A stretch of DNA of 64,000 bases from Yeguia hominis (GTDB lineage Bacteria > Bacillota > Clostridia > Oscillospirales > Acutalibacteraceae), in assembly GCF_014384705.1 (NCBI RefSeq), contig NZ_JACRSN010000003.1:62001-126000 (forward strand), read 5' to 3'. The number at the start of each line of letters is the position of its first letter. Positions within the stretch are counted from its first letter, which is position 1. Positions 1 through 9,375 of this stretch are shown here, piece after piece. The notes below the pieces were generated by a model. That model searched no databases, had not been told where the DNA came from, and was given only the letters and a program-made list of their open reading frames with translations. Position numbers and translations under genes: made by a program.

Positions 1-135
1 TTACATTGGATCCGAGGTGTGCAAAATGGGCGTACGGCCCAGTATATCTCAGAAAAGAAACAACCGAAACGCGTTCAGGCGCACGCTGAATGGGATATCC
101 TGCGCAAGGCCGCGCATTCTGCTTTCCATGCATAA
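1..135 (+). CDS. C-terminal fragment of an unrecognised ORF
   Basis: A reading frame is open from the first base of the window to a TAA at 133-135 and gives 44 residues ending HSAFHA. The residues are basic (KKQPKRVQ) and match no family I know. It could be the tail of a gene that starts outside the window, or chance. Nothing else gene-like is seen between 136 and 400; that stretch holds a perfect 14-base palindrome at 185-198 and a short hairpin near 285-305. Confidence 0.2.
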   Translation, partial: LHWIRGVQNGRTAQYISEKKQPKRVQAHAEWDILRKAAHSAFHA

Positions 136-400
136 AGCGGCAGTTGGTGCTTTGGCAAAACCAGCGGTAGTCTATGGAATCCGGGGTTTGTACAAACCTT
201 GAACGTGTGTCTGCGGATCGCTGCATTCGCAGGGTTCAAACCGGCAAGGGAAGCATAGAGTTCGTTTGGCGGACGTCAGAAAAGATAAAATTGCGCATGC
301 TTTCGGCATGCAAAGGCTGCTTGGAAATCGTTTGAAAGCAGGCATCTCAAGGTTTGCGTACAAATTCAGTATAGAAGCGACCGCGCCAAAAGTCAATTAA

Positions 401-434
401 AAACCATCCGAAGAAAATGACCTTCGGATGGTTT
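401..434 (-). terminator. intrinsic terminator of the pfkB-mtlD unit
   Basis: A 13-bp stem (401-413 with 422-434) is followed on the minus strand by a T run. It lies about 50 bases past the stop of the mannitol-1-phosphate dehydrogenase gene. Confidence 0.85.
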
Positions 435-480
435 CCATTGTTTATGTAGAAGAATGGTTCCTGCCTGCAAACCTGCTGGA

Positions 481-1650
481 TCAGGAAAGCAATGCCGGCA
501 ATGTTTGATAGTACCACGCGGTCTCACGGGCGTCTGCCTCGGAAAGTCCCAACGCGTTTTGCAGGTACTGTGCGACGCCCTGTTCTGCAAGGAGACGCCG
601 CAATTCCAGCGAAGAAGGATCCTCGGCATCTTGAAAATGCAGTGCCGCGCCGATTCCCATTAAAATCTGCGGGGCAGGAATTTTCTGCGATTGGCAGCGC
701 GAAAGCGCACCGAGCAGACGGTCTTTCGGGGAGAGTTTCCGCAGCGGATCCTTTCCTACGCGCACAACCGTATCCCCAAGAGCGGCATTGCCGAACCGGC
801 GGACAAGATCTTCTGCATAGGCAGTGACCGCGGCAGCGTCTTCGCCATAAGCCTGCGCGATGGCGTTTGCACTGGAAATCATGGCGCCGTGTACGAGAAA
901 CGCGATAACCGGATCGGCAATCGCTTCGCAGATTGCGCGATACCTTTTCAGCGCGCCGAAATAAGCACAGAGCGCATGTCCCATGTTGTGAATATAGAGT
1001 TTTTTTTCTTCACAGAACGCAAACGGGGAATAGGGCTCCAAATAGCGCAGGGCGGGGATTTCTCCGCGGAATGCATCTGCATCAACCGGAAGACTGCAGA
1101 AGGGCTCCACATGAATATCGGTGCAGACCCGACGCTTCTCCGGCGGCAGCGGGGGAATCATCCGGCCGATGGTTGCTGCAACCAGCCCGACATTTTCCAG
1201 AAGCGCCTGATCTTCTCCGAGCGCCTCGAGCAGCAGCTTGCGCACGAAGCCTTCGGGATCCGGCAGATTCTCGCAGATCAGCAGATTGAGCGGAAGGCCG
1301 GGATGCAATTTTTCCCGCAGACGGATGCCGGCGGCAAGATTTCCGGCAATGCGGGGAAGAATCCGCATTCCGACAGAAACGGCCATCACATCTGCCTCTG
1401 CAATTTCGTGTGCAACCGCGTCAAGATCCATACCGTTGACGCCGCGGACGTCGCCGATGACCTTTTCTTCTGCACGGTCGCCCTCCACGACGGTGATGAC
1501 ATACGAACCGGTTTGGTTAAATGCGTCAATCAAATTCTGATCGACATCTACAAAGGCAACCTCATAGCCGGAATCGTGCAGAACCTGCCCGATAAATCCC
1601 CGGCCAATATTGCCCGCGCCGTACATGACGGCTGTTTTCTTTTTTTGCAT
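481..1650 (-). CDS. mtlD: mannitol-1-phosphate 5-dehydrogenase family protein
   Basis: A 389-residue NAD-dependent polyol-phosphate dehydrogenase. The family oxidises mannitol 1-phosphate to fructose 6-phosphate in the cytoplasm. The N-terminal Rossmann signature GAGNIGRGFIG is at residues 11-21, and the KLYIHNMGHA segment in the second half matches the catalytic lysine region of the MtlD family. The length is usual. The ATG at 1650 is preceded by AGGAGG. It starts 13 bases after the PfkB kinase stop, so the two are probably co-transcribed. No mannitol PTS genes are present, so the real substrate could be another hexitol or pentitol phosphate. Confidence 0.85.
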   Translation of the reverse strand: MQKKKTAVMYGAGNIGRGFIGQVLHDSGYEVAFVDVDQNLIDAFNQTGSYVITVVEGDRAEEKVIGDVRGVNGMDLDAVAHEIAEADVMAVSVGMRILPRIAGNLAAGIRLREKLHPGLPLNLLICENLPDPEGFVRKLLLEALGEDQALLENVGLVAATIGRMIPPLPPEKRRVCTDIHVEPFCSLPVDADAFRGEIPALRYLEPYSPFAFCEEKKLYIHNMGHALCAYFGALKRYRAICEAIADPVIAFLVHGAMISSANAIAQAYGEDAAAVTAYAEDLVRRFGNAALGDTVVRVGKDPLRKLSPKDRLLGALSRCQSQKIPAPQILMGIGAALHFQDAEDPSSLELRRLLAEQGVAQYLQNALGLSEADARETAWYYQTLPALLS

Positions 1651-1663
1651 GGGAATGCCTCCT

Positions 1664-2806
1664 TTATTCGATGACCGGAATGTTTTCTTTTGGCCAGCCA
1701 GCTTCCATTTTTTTCAGCATGGCGTCGAAAGGAAGCAATCCGCTGAGTGCATCATAGGCGGAAACACAGCAGGTGCCTGCACCGACAGCCAGTTGGACAC
1801 AGGTGTCAAAGGAATAACCTTTGAGGACTGCGGTTAAAAACGCCGCAATGCTGGTGTCGCCTGCGCCGGTTCCGGAACGTACGCACTCTGCCTCGTAGCT
1901 GCGCTCGAATCCGCTGCGGTCTGCAAAGCCTTCGAGTGCAAATCCGAGTTTTTTCTCAATCTTGGCAATTGCGTCGGTGCCTGCAGTGCAGTAGTAAAGT
2001 CCAGGCGCGCCGCTTTTAATGAGGACGACTTTCGCACCCATCTGCAGCAGCTTTTCTCCGAGCGGTGCAATATCGCGGCTGACGGAGATAAACCGTGTGA
2101 CGTCTTTGCCGTTTGCGCGCTGCAGCCAATCGGCATAGCGCTCACGGTCGAGCATGTAGCAGAGCTCTTCGACGCTTGGTACAAAGAGATCGACATGCGG
2201 CAGGACACGGCTCAAAATGCCCTCCCAGTCTGCGCGCCCGGCAGGGGAATTGGCATCTACGGCCGCCATATCAAGGGAGGTGACGACGCCGAGTTCGTCG
2301 ACCTTTTGGAAAATTCGCAATAATTCGGATCCGCCGTCCGCATACATGCTCCGCATCAGCGGGGGATATCCGAAATGAAACAGCTTTGCATCGGCGATTT
2401 TGGAAAAATCGAGATCATCAAAACAGAAGGTATCATTTGCACCGGTATGGTGCAGGAAAATCCGGTCGCTGCCCGGAACGGCCAGCACAACGCTGTAGGA
2501 GGTGGAATCCGACGAGACGATCATGCTGTCGGCGATACCGTGTGCATGGTACCGGTCGCGCACGATTTTTCCGAAATCGTCATCGCCGATTTTGCCCATC
2601 AGAACGGTGTCCGCGCCAAAGAACTGCATGGCGAGTCCGGTGTTGGACACGGCGCCGCCGGTATGAATGTCGGAAACGCCGACATTGGTCAGGCGTCCGG
2701 GAACCATGACATCGGAGAGCGTGGCGTTGTTTTGCGGAAAAACGGGTGTGATATCAAGGCAGACATGGCCGGCGACAACAGCTTTCAGATTGTTTGTGTT
2801 GTTCAT
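1664..2806 (-). CDS. PfkB-family carbohydrate kinase
   Basis: A 380-residue ribokinase-like sugar kinase. It shows the early glycine pair with an Asn (TGGAVSNTG) used for sugar binding and the C-terminal PfkB signature GTGAGDTSIAAF, where the Asp is the catalytic base. It is longer than a typical ribokinase (about 300 residues), with extra sequence in the middle. The substrate cannot be told from sequence. It precedes the mtlD-like gene in one unit, which suggests phosphorylation followed by oxidation of a sugar or polyol. The start at 2806 has a GGAG-type ribosome-binding site. Confidence 0.85.
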   Translation of the reverse strand: MNNTNNLKAVVAGHVCLDITPVFPQNNATLSDVMVPGRLTNVGVSDIHTGGAVSNTGLAMQFFGADTVLMGKIGDDDFGKIVRDRYHAHGIADSMIVSSDSTSYSVVLAVPGSDRIFLHHTGANDTFCFDDLDFSKIADAKLFHFGYPPLMRSMYADGGSELLRIFQKVDELGVVTSLDMAAVDANSPAGRADWEGILSRVLPHVDLFVPSVEELCYMLDRERYADWLQRANGKDVTRFISVSRDIAPLGEKLLQMGAKVVLIKSGAPGLYYCTAGTDAIAKIEKKLGFALEGFADRSGFERSYEAECVRSGTGAGDTSIAAFLTAVLKGYSFDTCVQLAVGAGTCCVSAYDALSGLLPFDAMLKKMEAGWPKENIPVIE

Positions 2807-2999
2807 AGAGAAAGACTCCTCGTATCATAAATTAGTAGTGATTAAGGTCCCTCTGCAAGGACATGTGCGACGCTGTAAACAGTGTGGGATATGGCTTCTA
2901 TCGCTATGGCTATGACAGTTTATTTAAAACGAGGTTACAAGAGAAAAGAACCCTGTGGACAACAGCATAAAAACCAATCTGTCGGAGGTGGTTAGTGAA

Positions 3000-3815
3000 A
3001 TGGGTTGTGTCGGAATCGGTGTTGCAAAGGCCAAGCACAACTGTTCGATTGGATTCGGAAGGCAAAGTCCTTTGTGACACTTTTCCTGTTCCGAACTGAC
3101 AAGAACATTTTGTGCGCTTCCTTCAAACGATTGTTTCCTGTACAGGGAACGGCAACAAATAAAGATAGGCTTGAGACGATCGGACATGACAGTTATAAAC
3201 TTCTCAGTTCTTTCTCGGCAACGGCCTGACCTCCTATGTCATAAATCTTCTGCACACCAACCTCTACCGTAAAAGCTTAAGCCTTAGAAAAACGAAGACC
3301 GGTCGGGTGGATGCAAGAGCGATTGCACTTATGCAAATGTCTGATGTGGGTCTCAACCCTATACAGACATAGTATACCATAATTCCAAACGAAAGTCACT
3401 AACAAGAGACAGCTTTGACAAAATTTCTGAAAGAACAAGGCTGGAATCCTCTGTTTCCAGATTGGTCAACATCTTGTTTCCTATAAGTTAGAAAAACGCT
3501 TTCCCACTGTACATACAGCCGCTTCTTACGCTATTTAAGTGCGTCACCAAATGAAACCATATGCCAAAGTCCATTTTGCAAATTTGCTTTATACTGCTTC
3601 CCAAAGTAGATATAACCGGGCCGAAGTAATTTAAATTCGTGACGCAGCGAGAAACTCCATCGGTACACAGATACCCGCTGCATCTTTGAAATGAAAGCAT
3701 GCCATCAAACTTATCCACGAATTGGGTGACGAGATTGATGAAATGGAATTCGGCGTCATTGCCGTCTGGTTCGCAGCATCTTTTTTTACTGCCTATCTTT
3801 TTACATCCATCCTGC
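3000..3815 (+). pseudogene. degenerate IS110-family transposase
   Basis: Reading across three frames gives the order of an IS110 transposase. First comes the N-terminal GVAKAKHNCSI segment (the DEDD-type first Asp region is altered: GIGVAK where GIDVAK is expected). Then follow SYVINLLHTNLYRKSLSLRK, KTGRVDARAIALM, EKRFPTVHTAASYA and finally IKLIHELGDEIDEME. Several stop codons and frame changes interrupt it, and the C-terminal Transposase_20 half is missing. The ATG at 3000 follows a GGAGGTGG site. It lies between the pfkB-mtlD unit and the xylose-isomerase-like gene and is clearly dead. Confidence 0.8.
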
Positions 3816-3905
3816 ATTTTTAGACTTGACTTTTAGCTGTTAATCTTTCGGCTGTAGTTTCTGCGGCAAAAATCCGTGCAGAGGGGAAAAGTGTGCTGCA
3901 TAGTG

Positions 3906-3934
3906 AAAAACGGCAACCCGCAGGCCGCCGTTTT
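3906..3934 (-). terminator. terminator of the xylose-isomerase-like gene
   Basis: An 8-bp stem (3907-3914 with 3927-3934) is followed on the minus strand by a run of T. It sits about 60 bases beyond the stop at 3991 and suggests that gene is transcribed alone. Confidence 0.7.
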
Positions 3935-3990
3935 CCAGCTGATGTGGTGTCCAAAATAAGAAGGAATCTATAAAAGTAAGAGAGAATCGG

Positions 3991-5025
3991 TTATTTTAAG
4001 CCCATCAGGAGATCCATGACGTACATTTCAAGCGCTTCGAAATCGCGGCTTTCCACGCACTTTTTCTGGAAACTATAATCGAAGCGTTCGGCTTTCTCTT
4101 CAAGCGCTTTGGCAATGCGCAGGCTGTTTTCGAGGTGCTTGTAGCTGTCCTCGGTTTTGGTAGTGCGCATTGCTTTTACGTCGAGTCCGACATACTCGCC
4201 GTTTTTGCCGTAGCCATTTTCTACGAGCACTTTGATCTGATTGAAGGCCTGACGCAGGTTTTCTACGCCGAAGGTCTTATCCTGGTCAAATTTGATGCCG
4301 TTCTGGTCGTTGAGATGAACGCCCCAGAGTTTGCCCATCGCCATAGCGAAGCCGATTTCATGCGACGGATCGAGTCCGGCGAGGATGGCATGTGCGCTTT
4401 CGAGCAGGCCGCCGACACGGGAAGGATCCTTTGTCGCAGCGGAGACGCCCATGACATGGCCGATAGTGCCGCAGATGCTGCGATCGATCGGCTCATTGGG
4501 CTTCGGTTCGATGAGGATTTTGATCTTCTTGTCGTAATCGAGCATCTTGTCGATTGCTTCAATCAGACGGCGGGTCGATTCGACCGGGCTTTTGGTTTCT
4601 GCGCAGAGGGTGCCTTCGCGCGCGAGCCAGAGGACGATTTTGTCGCAGCCGAGTTCGTTTGCGATATCGATCGAACGATAAGAACGCCACATAGCAAACT
4701 CGCGGTCTTTTTCGCAAGAGGACATGTATCCGCCGTCAATGGTGTGCGGATCCATCCACAGGCGCGGTGCGACGAATTCGGCTTTGAGGCCATAACGGTC
4801 AAGCAGCGCTTTGACTTTGCGGGCTTCGGCTTTGATCTCTTCTTCGGAGAGATTGTTGATGTTCGGCACCGCGTCGTCGTCATGGAACTGGACGGCGGAA
4901 AATCCGAGCTCAGCAAATTTCTTTACTTTCTCTTCAAAGGGGATCTCGTCACGGGTTGCAGGGCCATAGGAGTCAGCGCCACTGTGGACATTCCAGGGGC
5001 CGACGGAAAATTGAAATCTTGACAT
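3991..5025 (-). CDS. class I xylose isomerase-like sugar isomerase
   Basis: A 344-residue TIM-barrel protein resembling class I (actinobacterial-type) xylose isomerases, which interconvert aldose and ketose sugars with two divalent metals. Visible class I signatures are FHDDD (His48, Asp51), EPKPNEP, GIKFDQD with two metal-ligand Asp, and a late LDVKAMRT Asp. The Asp expected in the HIDLN motif is replaced by His (VHLND). The family is usually about 380-390 residues, so this one is short. An AraC regulator lies just upstream on the same strand. Another aldose or ketose is possible; xylose is not proven. Confidence 0.75.
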   Translation of the reverse strand: MSRFQFSVGPWNVHSGADSYGPATRDEIPFEEKVKKFAELGFSAVQFHDDDAVPNINNLSEEEIKAEARKVKALLDRYGLKAEFVAPRLWMDPHTIDGGYMSSCEKDREFAMWRSYRSIDIANELGCDKIVLWLAREGTLCAETKSPVESTRRLIEAIDKMLDYDKKIKILIEPKPNEPIDRSICGTIGHVMGVSAATKDPSRVGGLLESAHAILAGLDPSHEIGFAMAMGKLWGVHLNDQNGIKFDQDKTFGVENLRQAFNQIKVLVENGYGKNGEYVGLDVKAMRTTKTEDSYKHLENSLRIAKALEEKAERFDYSFQKKCVESRDFEALEMYVMDLLMGLK

Positions 5026-5229
5026 TATACAACAACCTTCCTGTTATGGATTTGTTAGTTTAACTATGCCATTTTTTTTGAAAAACTACATCTACAAACT
5101 TGTCATTTTCATACGATTATTTTGCTGTTTTTACGTTAAAATATGGAATGTTTTCTGCTGCGGCCAAAATAGAGCTGTTTTTTGTCCGAAATCGGACAAG
5201 TTGACAGCGAGAGTTCTCAGAAGGAACAC

Positions 5230-5267
5230 AAAAAAGCGCCGGATGCAGAAGCATCCAGCGCTTTTTT
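5230..5267. terminator. bidirectional terminator between araC and the isomerase gene
   Basis: A stem of about 10 bp with one mismatch and a tetraloop is flanked by A and T runs on both sides. It ends the AraC-type gene, which stops at 5281 on the minus strand. Confidence 0.85.
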
Positions 5268-5280
5268 GTACCGTAACAGG

Positions 5281-6207
5281 TCACGTGTTTTGAAATCCGG
5301 AAAGAAAGGCGAGGCTTTCTTCTTCTGTGTAAAAGGTTTGAATACAGCCGAGCGACGCACGGCCTTCCCGCGCATTGCGCAGATTTTTGTGGTATTCGCG
5401 CGGAGAACAGTGAAACCGTTCAAAGAACATCCGGTTGAGATATTTGCTGTCGGAAAATCCGCTTTCCATGCTGATATCGATCAGCTTCTTTTTGGTTCTC
5501 TCCATCAGCTGCAGGGCTTTTTCAAAGCGGATATTGTTGAGGTATTCCTGAAAGGTAATATTGAGATTATCCCGGAAAAAATGAGAGAGATAGGACATGG
5601 AAAGTCCCTCCAGCGCCGCAATGTCAGAGAGCAGCAGCTTTTCCGTGTAATGCTCGTTGATATACTGGGTGATTCGCGAAAGCCGGCGGGTACGCAGATC
5701 TTTTTCAGCGCGTTCTTTTTCTCCGATAAACCGGTAAGGTAGATTTTGCCAAAATTGCGCCAGCATCAGATTGACCAGCCCGACACACTGAAATTCATAG
5801 CCGATGCCGCCTGTAAAATAAGCGCGTGCCATTTGAAGCAGCATCTCAAATAGTTTTTGAGACGGGTCGTCCCCGCGGGCGGCAAAGAGTTCTTCGAATT
5901 CGATGTTGTAGCCGGAAGGGGAGTAATTGGCGAAAAATTTTGGGGAGAGCTGAATAGCCAGAATCAGCGTGTTCTGGTCGCCGACCGACCGAATTTCATG
6001 CGGCTGATCCGGGTTAAGCAGCACAATATCTCCCTTGCCGGCTGTGTGGGTTTCGCCGTTCAGAAAAACAGCGGCTTCTCCCTGCAAAACAGCGCAGACC
6101 TCCAATTCGCTGTGAATATGCGGGTTCCGATAAGCCAGACTTACGAGAAAAATATTAACATGTTGAATTTTGGGATGTGCAATGATCTCGTACTCTTCAT
6201 GCGCCAT
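5281..6207 (-). CDS. AraC-family transcriptional regulator
   Basis: A 308-residue regulator. The N-terminal half is a cupin-like effector domain (HIHSELEVCAVLQGEAAVF, LNPDQPHEIR), usual for sugar-responsive AraC proteins. The C-terminal 100 residues form two helix-turn-helix units with the family signature near FSDSKYLNRMFFERFHCSPREY. The start at 6207 has a strong GGAGGG site. It is upstream of and co-oriented with the isomerase-like gene and divergent from the flavo-diiron gene, so it probably controls the sugar genes. The effector is unknown. Confidence 0.9.
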   Translation of the reverse strand: MAHEEYEIIAHPKIQHVNIFLVSLAYRNPHIHSELEVCAVLQGEAAVFLNGETHTAGKGDIVLLNPDQPHEIRSVGDQNTLILAIQLSPKFFANYSPSGYNIEFEELFAARGDDPSQKLFEMLLQMARAYFTGGIGYEFQCVGLVNLMLAQFWQNLPYRFIGEKERAEKDLRTRRLSRITQYINEHYTEKLLLSDIAALEGLSMSYLSHFFRDNLNITFQEYLNNIRFEKALQLMERTKKKLIDISMESGFSDSKYLNRMFFERFHCSPREYHKNLRNAREGRASLGCIQTFYTEEESLAFLSGFQNT

Positions 6208-6439
6208 GGAATCCCTCCGAAAATCTGATCTTAGAATATAGTCATTATACCTAAAAGATTATGCAAAATCAAGCCATCTTTTCTATAAAGGGCGGATTTT
6301 CCAAAAAAAGGTTTATGCCAAGTGGTTTCCTCCTTTGTTCGTAGTTTTGGGCGTTTGAAAATACAGAGTCCAAAATGGATTTCGCTGAATTCCCAAAATA
6401 AGACACGTGATCAATTTGAGAAAAATTTACAAATTCTCC

Positions 6440-6468
6440 TTTACTCCGGCGAAACAGGCCGGTATAAT
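6440..6468 (+). promoter_or_regulatory. sigma-A-type promoter for the flavo-diiron gene
   Basis: TTTACT and TATAAT (6463-6468) are 17 bases apart, 45 bases before the start codon. The rest of the 305-base divergent gap (6208-6512) shows no gene. Confidence 0.6.
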
Positions 6469-6512
6469 AGAACTGACCGCGAGTCATCATAAGTTTTCTG
6501 GAGGGATCAAGA

Positions 6513-8303
6513 ATGCAAATTACAGATACGATTCGGTATGTCGGGGTAAACGATCACGACGTTGACTTGTTTGAGGGGCAATATATTGTTCCAAACGGTA
6601 TGGCCTATAATTCCTATGTGATCCTGGACGAAAAAATTGCGGTGATGGACACCGTGGATGCGCGCTTTACGCATGAGTGGCTGGATCATATTGAGACGGC
6701 GCTTGCTGCACGCCAGCCGGACTACCTGATTGTACAGCATATGGAGCCGGATCATTCCGCGAATATTGCGAATTTTATGCAGGTTTATCCGCATGCCAAG
6801 ATCGTCGCAACGGCGAAGGCGTTTACGATGATGCAGCAATTTTTCGGTACAGATTTTTCGGATCGGAAAGTGGTGGTCGGAGAAGGGGACACCCTCTCTC
6901 TCGGCGGCCGTACGCTGACCTTTGTCACTGCGCCGATGGTGCACTGGCCGGAAGTGATGGTCACTTATGACAACAAAGACCGGGTACTCTTTTCTGCGGA
7001 CGGGTTCGGCAAATTTGGAGCGCTGGATGCAGAAGAGGCATGGGACTGCGAGGCACGCCGGTACTATATCGGAATTGTTGGAAAATACGGCACACAGGTG
7101 CAGAACCTGCTCAAAAAGGCGGCGGGGCTGGATATTGCAATCATCTGCCCGCTGCACGGACCGGTGCTGCGCGAAAATCTGGGCCACTATCTGAACCTGT
7201 ATCATACCTGGTCTTCCTACACGCCGGAGACCGAAGGCATTTTAATTGCCTACACTTCGATTTACGGACACACGAAAAAGGCAGTCGAACAACTCGCAGA
7301 AAAACTGCGCGCAAAGGGGTGTCCCAAGGTTGTAGTGAATGATCTGGCACGCTGCGATATGGCGGAGGCTGTTGAGGATGCGTTCCGTTACAGCAAGCTG
7401 GTGCTTGCGACCACGACCTATAACGCCGGCATTTTCCCCTTTATGCGGGAGTTTATCGACCACCTGACCGAGCGTAATTATCAGAACCGGACCGTTGCGC
7501 TGATTGAAAACGGGTCCTGGGCACCGCTTGCGGCAAAAACCATGAAGCAGATGCTGGAGCCGTGCAAAAATCTGACCTTTACCGAGACGACGGTGCGGAT
7601 CCGTTCGGCGCTGAATGAGGAAAGCAGCGCACAGCTGGAGGCGCTCTCGGAAGAGCTTTGTCATGATTATTTGGAGCAGCAGAGCGAAACGGCAAACAAG
7701 AACGATTTGACTGCGCTTTTTAAAATCGGATATGGGCTGTATGTTGTGACTTCAAACGATGGAAAAAAGGATAACGGTCTGATTGTCAATACGGTGTCGC
7801 AGGTAACCGATACGCCGAACCGGATCGCAGTGACGATCAATAAGCAGAACTATTCCCATCACGTGATCAAGCAGACGGGCATTCTTAATGTCAACTGCCT
7901 GTCTACGGATGCACCGTTCCAGGTGTTTGAGACGTTCGGGTTCCAGAGCGGACGGTCTGCTGATAAATTTGCGAACTGCACACCGCTTCGTTCGGATAAT
8001 GGTCTGGCGTTTCTGCCGCGGTATATTAACGCATTCCTTTCTCTGAAAGTGGAAGAATACGTCGATTTGGGTACGCACGGCATGTTTATTTGCAGTGTGA
8101 CCGAGGCGCGGGTCATTTCATCGAAAGAAAGCATGACATATGCGTATTATCAGGCGCAGGTTAAGCCGAAGCCGCAGACTGCAGGCAAAAAAGGCTTTGT
8201 CTGCAAAATTTGCGGATATATTTATGAAGGCGATGCATTGCCGGAAGATTATATCTGCCCGCTGTGCAAACACGGTGCGGCGGACTTTGAACCCATTCAA
8301 TAA
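6513..8303 (+). CDS. flavo-diiron protein with flavin-reductase and rubredoxin domains
   Basis: A 596-residue cytoplasmic protein of the A-type flavoprotein (FprA) family, which reduces O2 to water or NO to N2O. Domains in order: a metallo-beta-lactamase-like diiron domain (about 1-240) with all ligands visible (His76, Glu78, Asp80, His81, His144, Asp163 and the His in CPLHGPV); an FMN-binding flavodoxin domain (about 245-395, AYTSIYGHTKKA); a flavin-reductase-like domain (about 400-545, GLYVVTSNDGKK, NRIAVTINK); and a C-terminal rubredoxin (about 560-596) with CKICGY and CPLCK pairs. The fusion may carry its own electron chain. It has its own promoter and likely serves oxygen or NO defence. 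Confidence 0.92.
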   Translation: MQITDTIRYVGVNDHDVDLFEGQYIVPNGMAYNSYVILDEKIAVMDTVDARFTHEWLDHIETALAARQPDYLIVQHMEPDHSANIANFMQVYPHAKIVATAKAFTMMQQFFGTDFSDRKVVVGEGDTLSLGGRTLTFVTAPMVHWPEVMVTYDNKDRVLFSADGFGKFGALDAEEAWDCEARRYYIGIVGKYGTQVQNLLKKAAGLDIAIICPLHGPVLRENLGHYLNLYHTWSSYTPETEGILIAYTSIYGHTKKAVEQLAEKLRAKGCPKVVVNDLARCDMAEAVEDAFRYSKLVLATTTYNAGIFPFMREFIDHLTERNYQNRTVALIENGSWAPLAAKTMKQMLEPCKNLTFTETTVRIRSALNEESSAQLEALSEELCHDYLEQQSETANKNDLTALFKIGYGLYVVTSNDGKKDNGLIVNTVSQVTDTPNRIAVTINKQNYSHHVIKQTGILNVNCLSTDAPFQVFETFGFQSGRSADKFANCTPLRSDNGLAFLPRYINAFLSLKVEEYVDLGTHGMFICSVTEARVISSKESMTYAYYQAQVKPKPQTAGKKGFVCKICGYIYEGDALPEDYICPLCKHGAADFEPIQ

Positions 8304-8359
8304 AGGACAGGATCCATTGGGCGCAGAAATTTCGGCCTCGGGCAAGGAGGCGCTTTGTC

Positions 8360-9271
8360 ATGAAAATTTTAAATTTCGGTTCGCTCAACATCGATTACGT
8401 CTATCACGTTCCGCATTTTTTGCGTCCAGGTGAAACGCTCAGCTCTACGGCGCGGGAGGTCTTTTGCGGCGGCAAGGGACTCAACCAGTCGATTGCGCTG
8501 GCCCGTGCTGGCGCTACGGTGTTTCATGCCGGAAAGATCGGCGCGCAGGACGGCGAGATGCTTTTGGAAATGCTGCAGCAAAACGGTGTAGAGACCCGGT
8601 TTTTGGCGCGTTCTGCGGGTGCTTCCGGTCACGCGATGATTCAGGTGGATCCCGAAGGCGGGAATTGCATTCTGCTTTACGGCGGCGCAAATCAGGAGAT
8701 CACACAGGCGTTTGCAGACAAGGTGCTTTCGCAGTTTGAAGCGGGAGATGTTTTGCTGCTGCAAAATGAAATCAGCGCGCTGCCATATATTATGGAAAAG
8801 GCGCATGAAATTGGGATGCGGATTTTTCTCAATCCTTCTCCGATGAATGAGACAATTTCCGCGCTGCCGCTTGCGTGGGTGGATACCTTTTTGCTCAATG
8901 AGATCGAGGCGGCGGATCTCTGCGGTGACGGGCCGGACGCAGTTTTGCTCGATCGCCTGACGGAGCGGTATCCTGATGCGGCAATTGTCCTGACGCTGGG
9001 CGCGCGCGGCGTCCGATATGGGAAAGGACGCCTGCGGCTTAAGCATCCGATTTTCTCTGTGCCGGTTGTCGACACCACGGCGGCAGGGGATACCTTTACC
9101 GGCTATTTTATTGCGTCGGTGGTGTCGGGACATTCCCCGCAGGAGGCACTGCAGATTGCCTCCAAGGCATCGGCGCTGGCAGTCGGCAAAAAGGGCGCTG
9201 CGCCGTCGATTCCCTATATTGCACAGGTAGAAGCGGCGGATTTAACGGAAGCTGGTTCTTGGGAAGAATAA
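8360..9271 (+). CDS. ribokinase-like PfkB-family sugar kinase
   Basis: A 303-residue kinase of normal ribokinase length. It has the N-terminal GGKGLNQSIALARAG motif and the C-terminal signature DTTAAGDTFTGYF with the catalytic Asp. The AAGGAGG site before 8360 fixes the start. It lies 56 bases after the flavo-diiron gene and 104 bases before a GatZ/KbaZ-like gene, which suggests a sugar-phosphate pathway. The exact sugar is not evident. A phosphofructokinase- or tagatose-6-phosphate-kinase-like role would fit the neighbour but is inference. Confidence 0.85.
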   Translation: MKILNFGSLNIDYVYHVPHFLRPGETLSSTAREVFCGGKGLNQSIALARAGATVFHAGKIGAQDGEMLLEMLQQNGVETRFLARSAGASGHAMIQVDPEGGNCILLYGGANQEITQAFADKVLSQFEAGDVLLLQNEISALPYIMEKAHEIGMRIFLNPSPMNETISALPLAWVDTFLLNEIEAADLCGDGPDAVLLDRLTERYPDAAIVLTLGARGVRYGKGRLRLKHPIFSVPVVDTTAAGDTFTGYFIASVVSGHSPQEALQIASKASALAVGKKGAAPSIPYIAQVEAADLTEAGSWEE

Positions 9272-9301
9272 ATGATTCAGAAGGATCCGCAGTCCAGGTG
9301 A

Positions 9302-9330
9302 AACGCGCGCAGCAGGGCTTGCTGCGCGTT
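9302..9330 (+). other. intergenic hairpin between kinase and GatZ-like genes
   Basis: A GC-rich stem of about 10 bp with a 2-base bulge and no T run. It could stabilise or process the mRNA rather than terminate it. Confidence 0.4.
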
Positions 9331-9375
9331 CATTCCGGTACGGAATTTGCTGAAACGTGAGAAAGGAAAGACAGT

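Noticed and set aside
190..250. Possible tRNA because of a GGTTCAAACC stretch
   Set aside because: No matching acceptor, D or anticodon stems could be assembled around it.
691..1674. Long plus-strand frame (327 codons) opposite mtlD
   Set aside because: It is the antisense shadow of the mtlD-like gene, has no family motifs, and the minus strand has the clear Rossmann signature and ribosome site.
2375..2830. Plus-strand frame of 151 codons over the PfkB gene
   Set aside because: Shadow of the kinase frame on the other strand; no recognisable domains.
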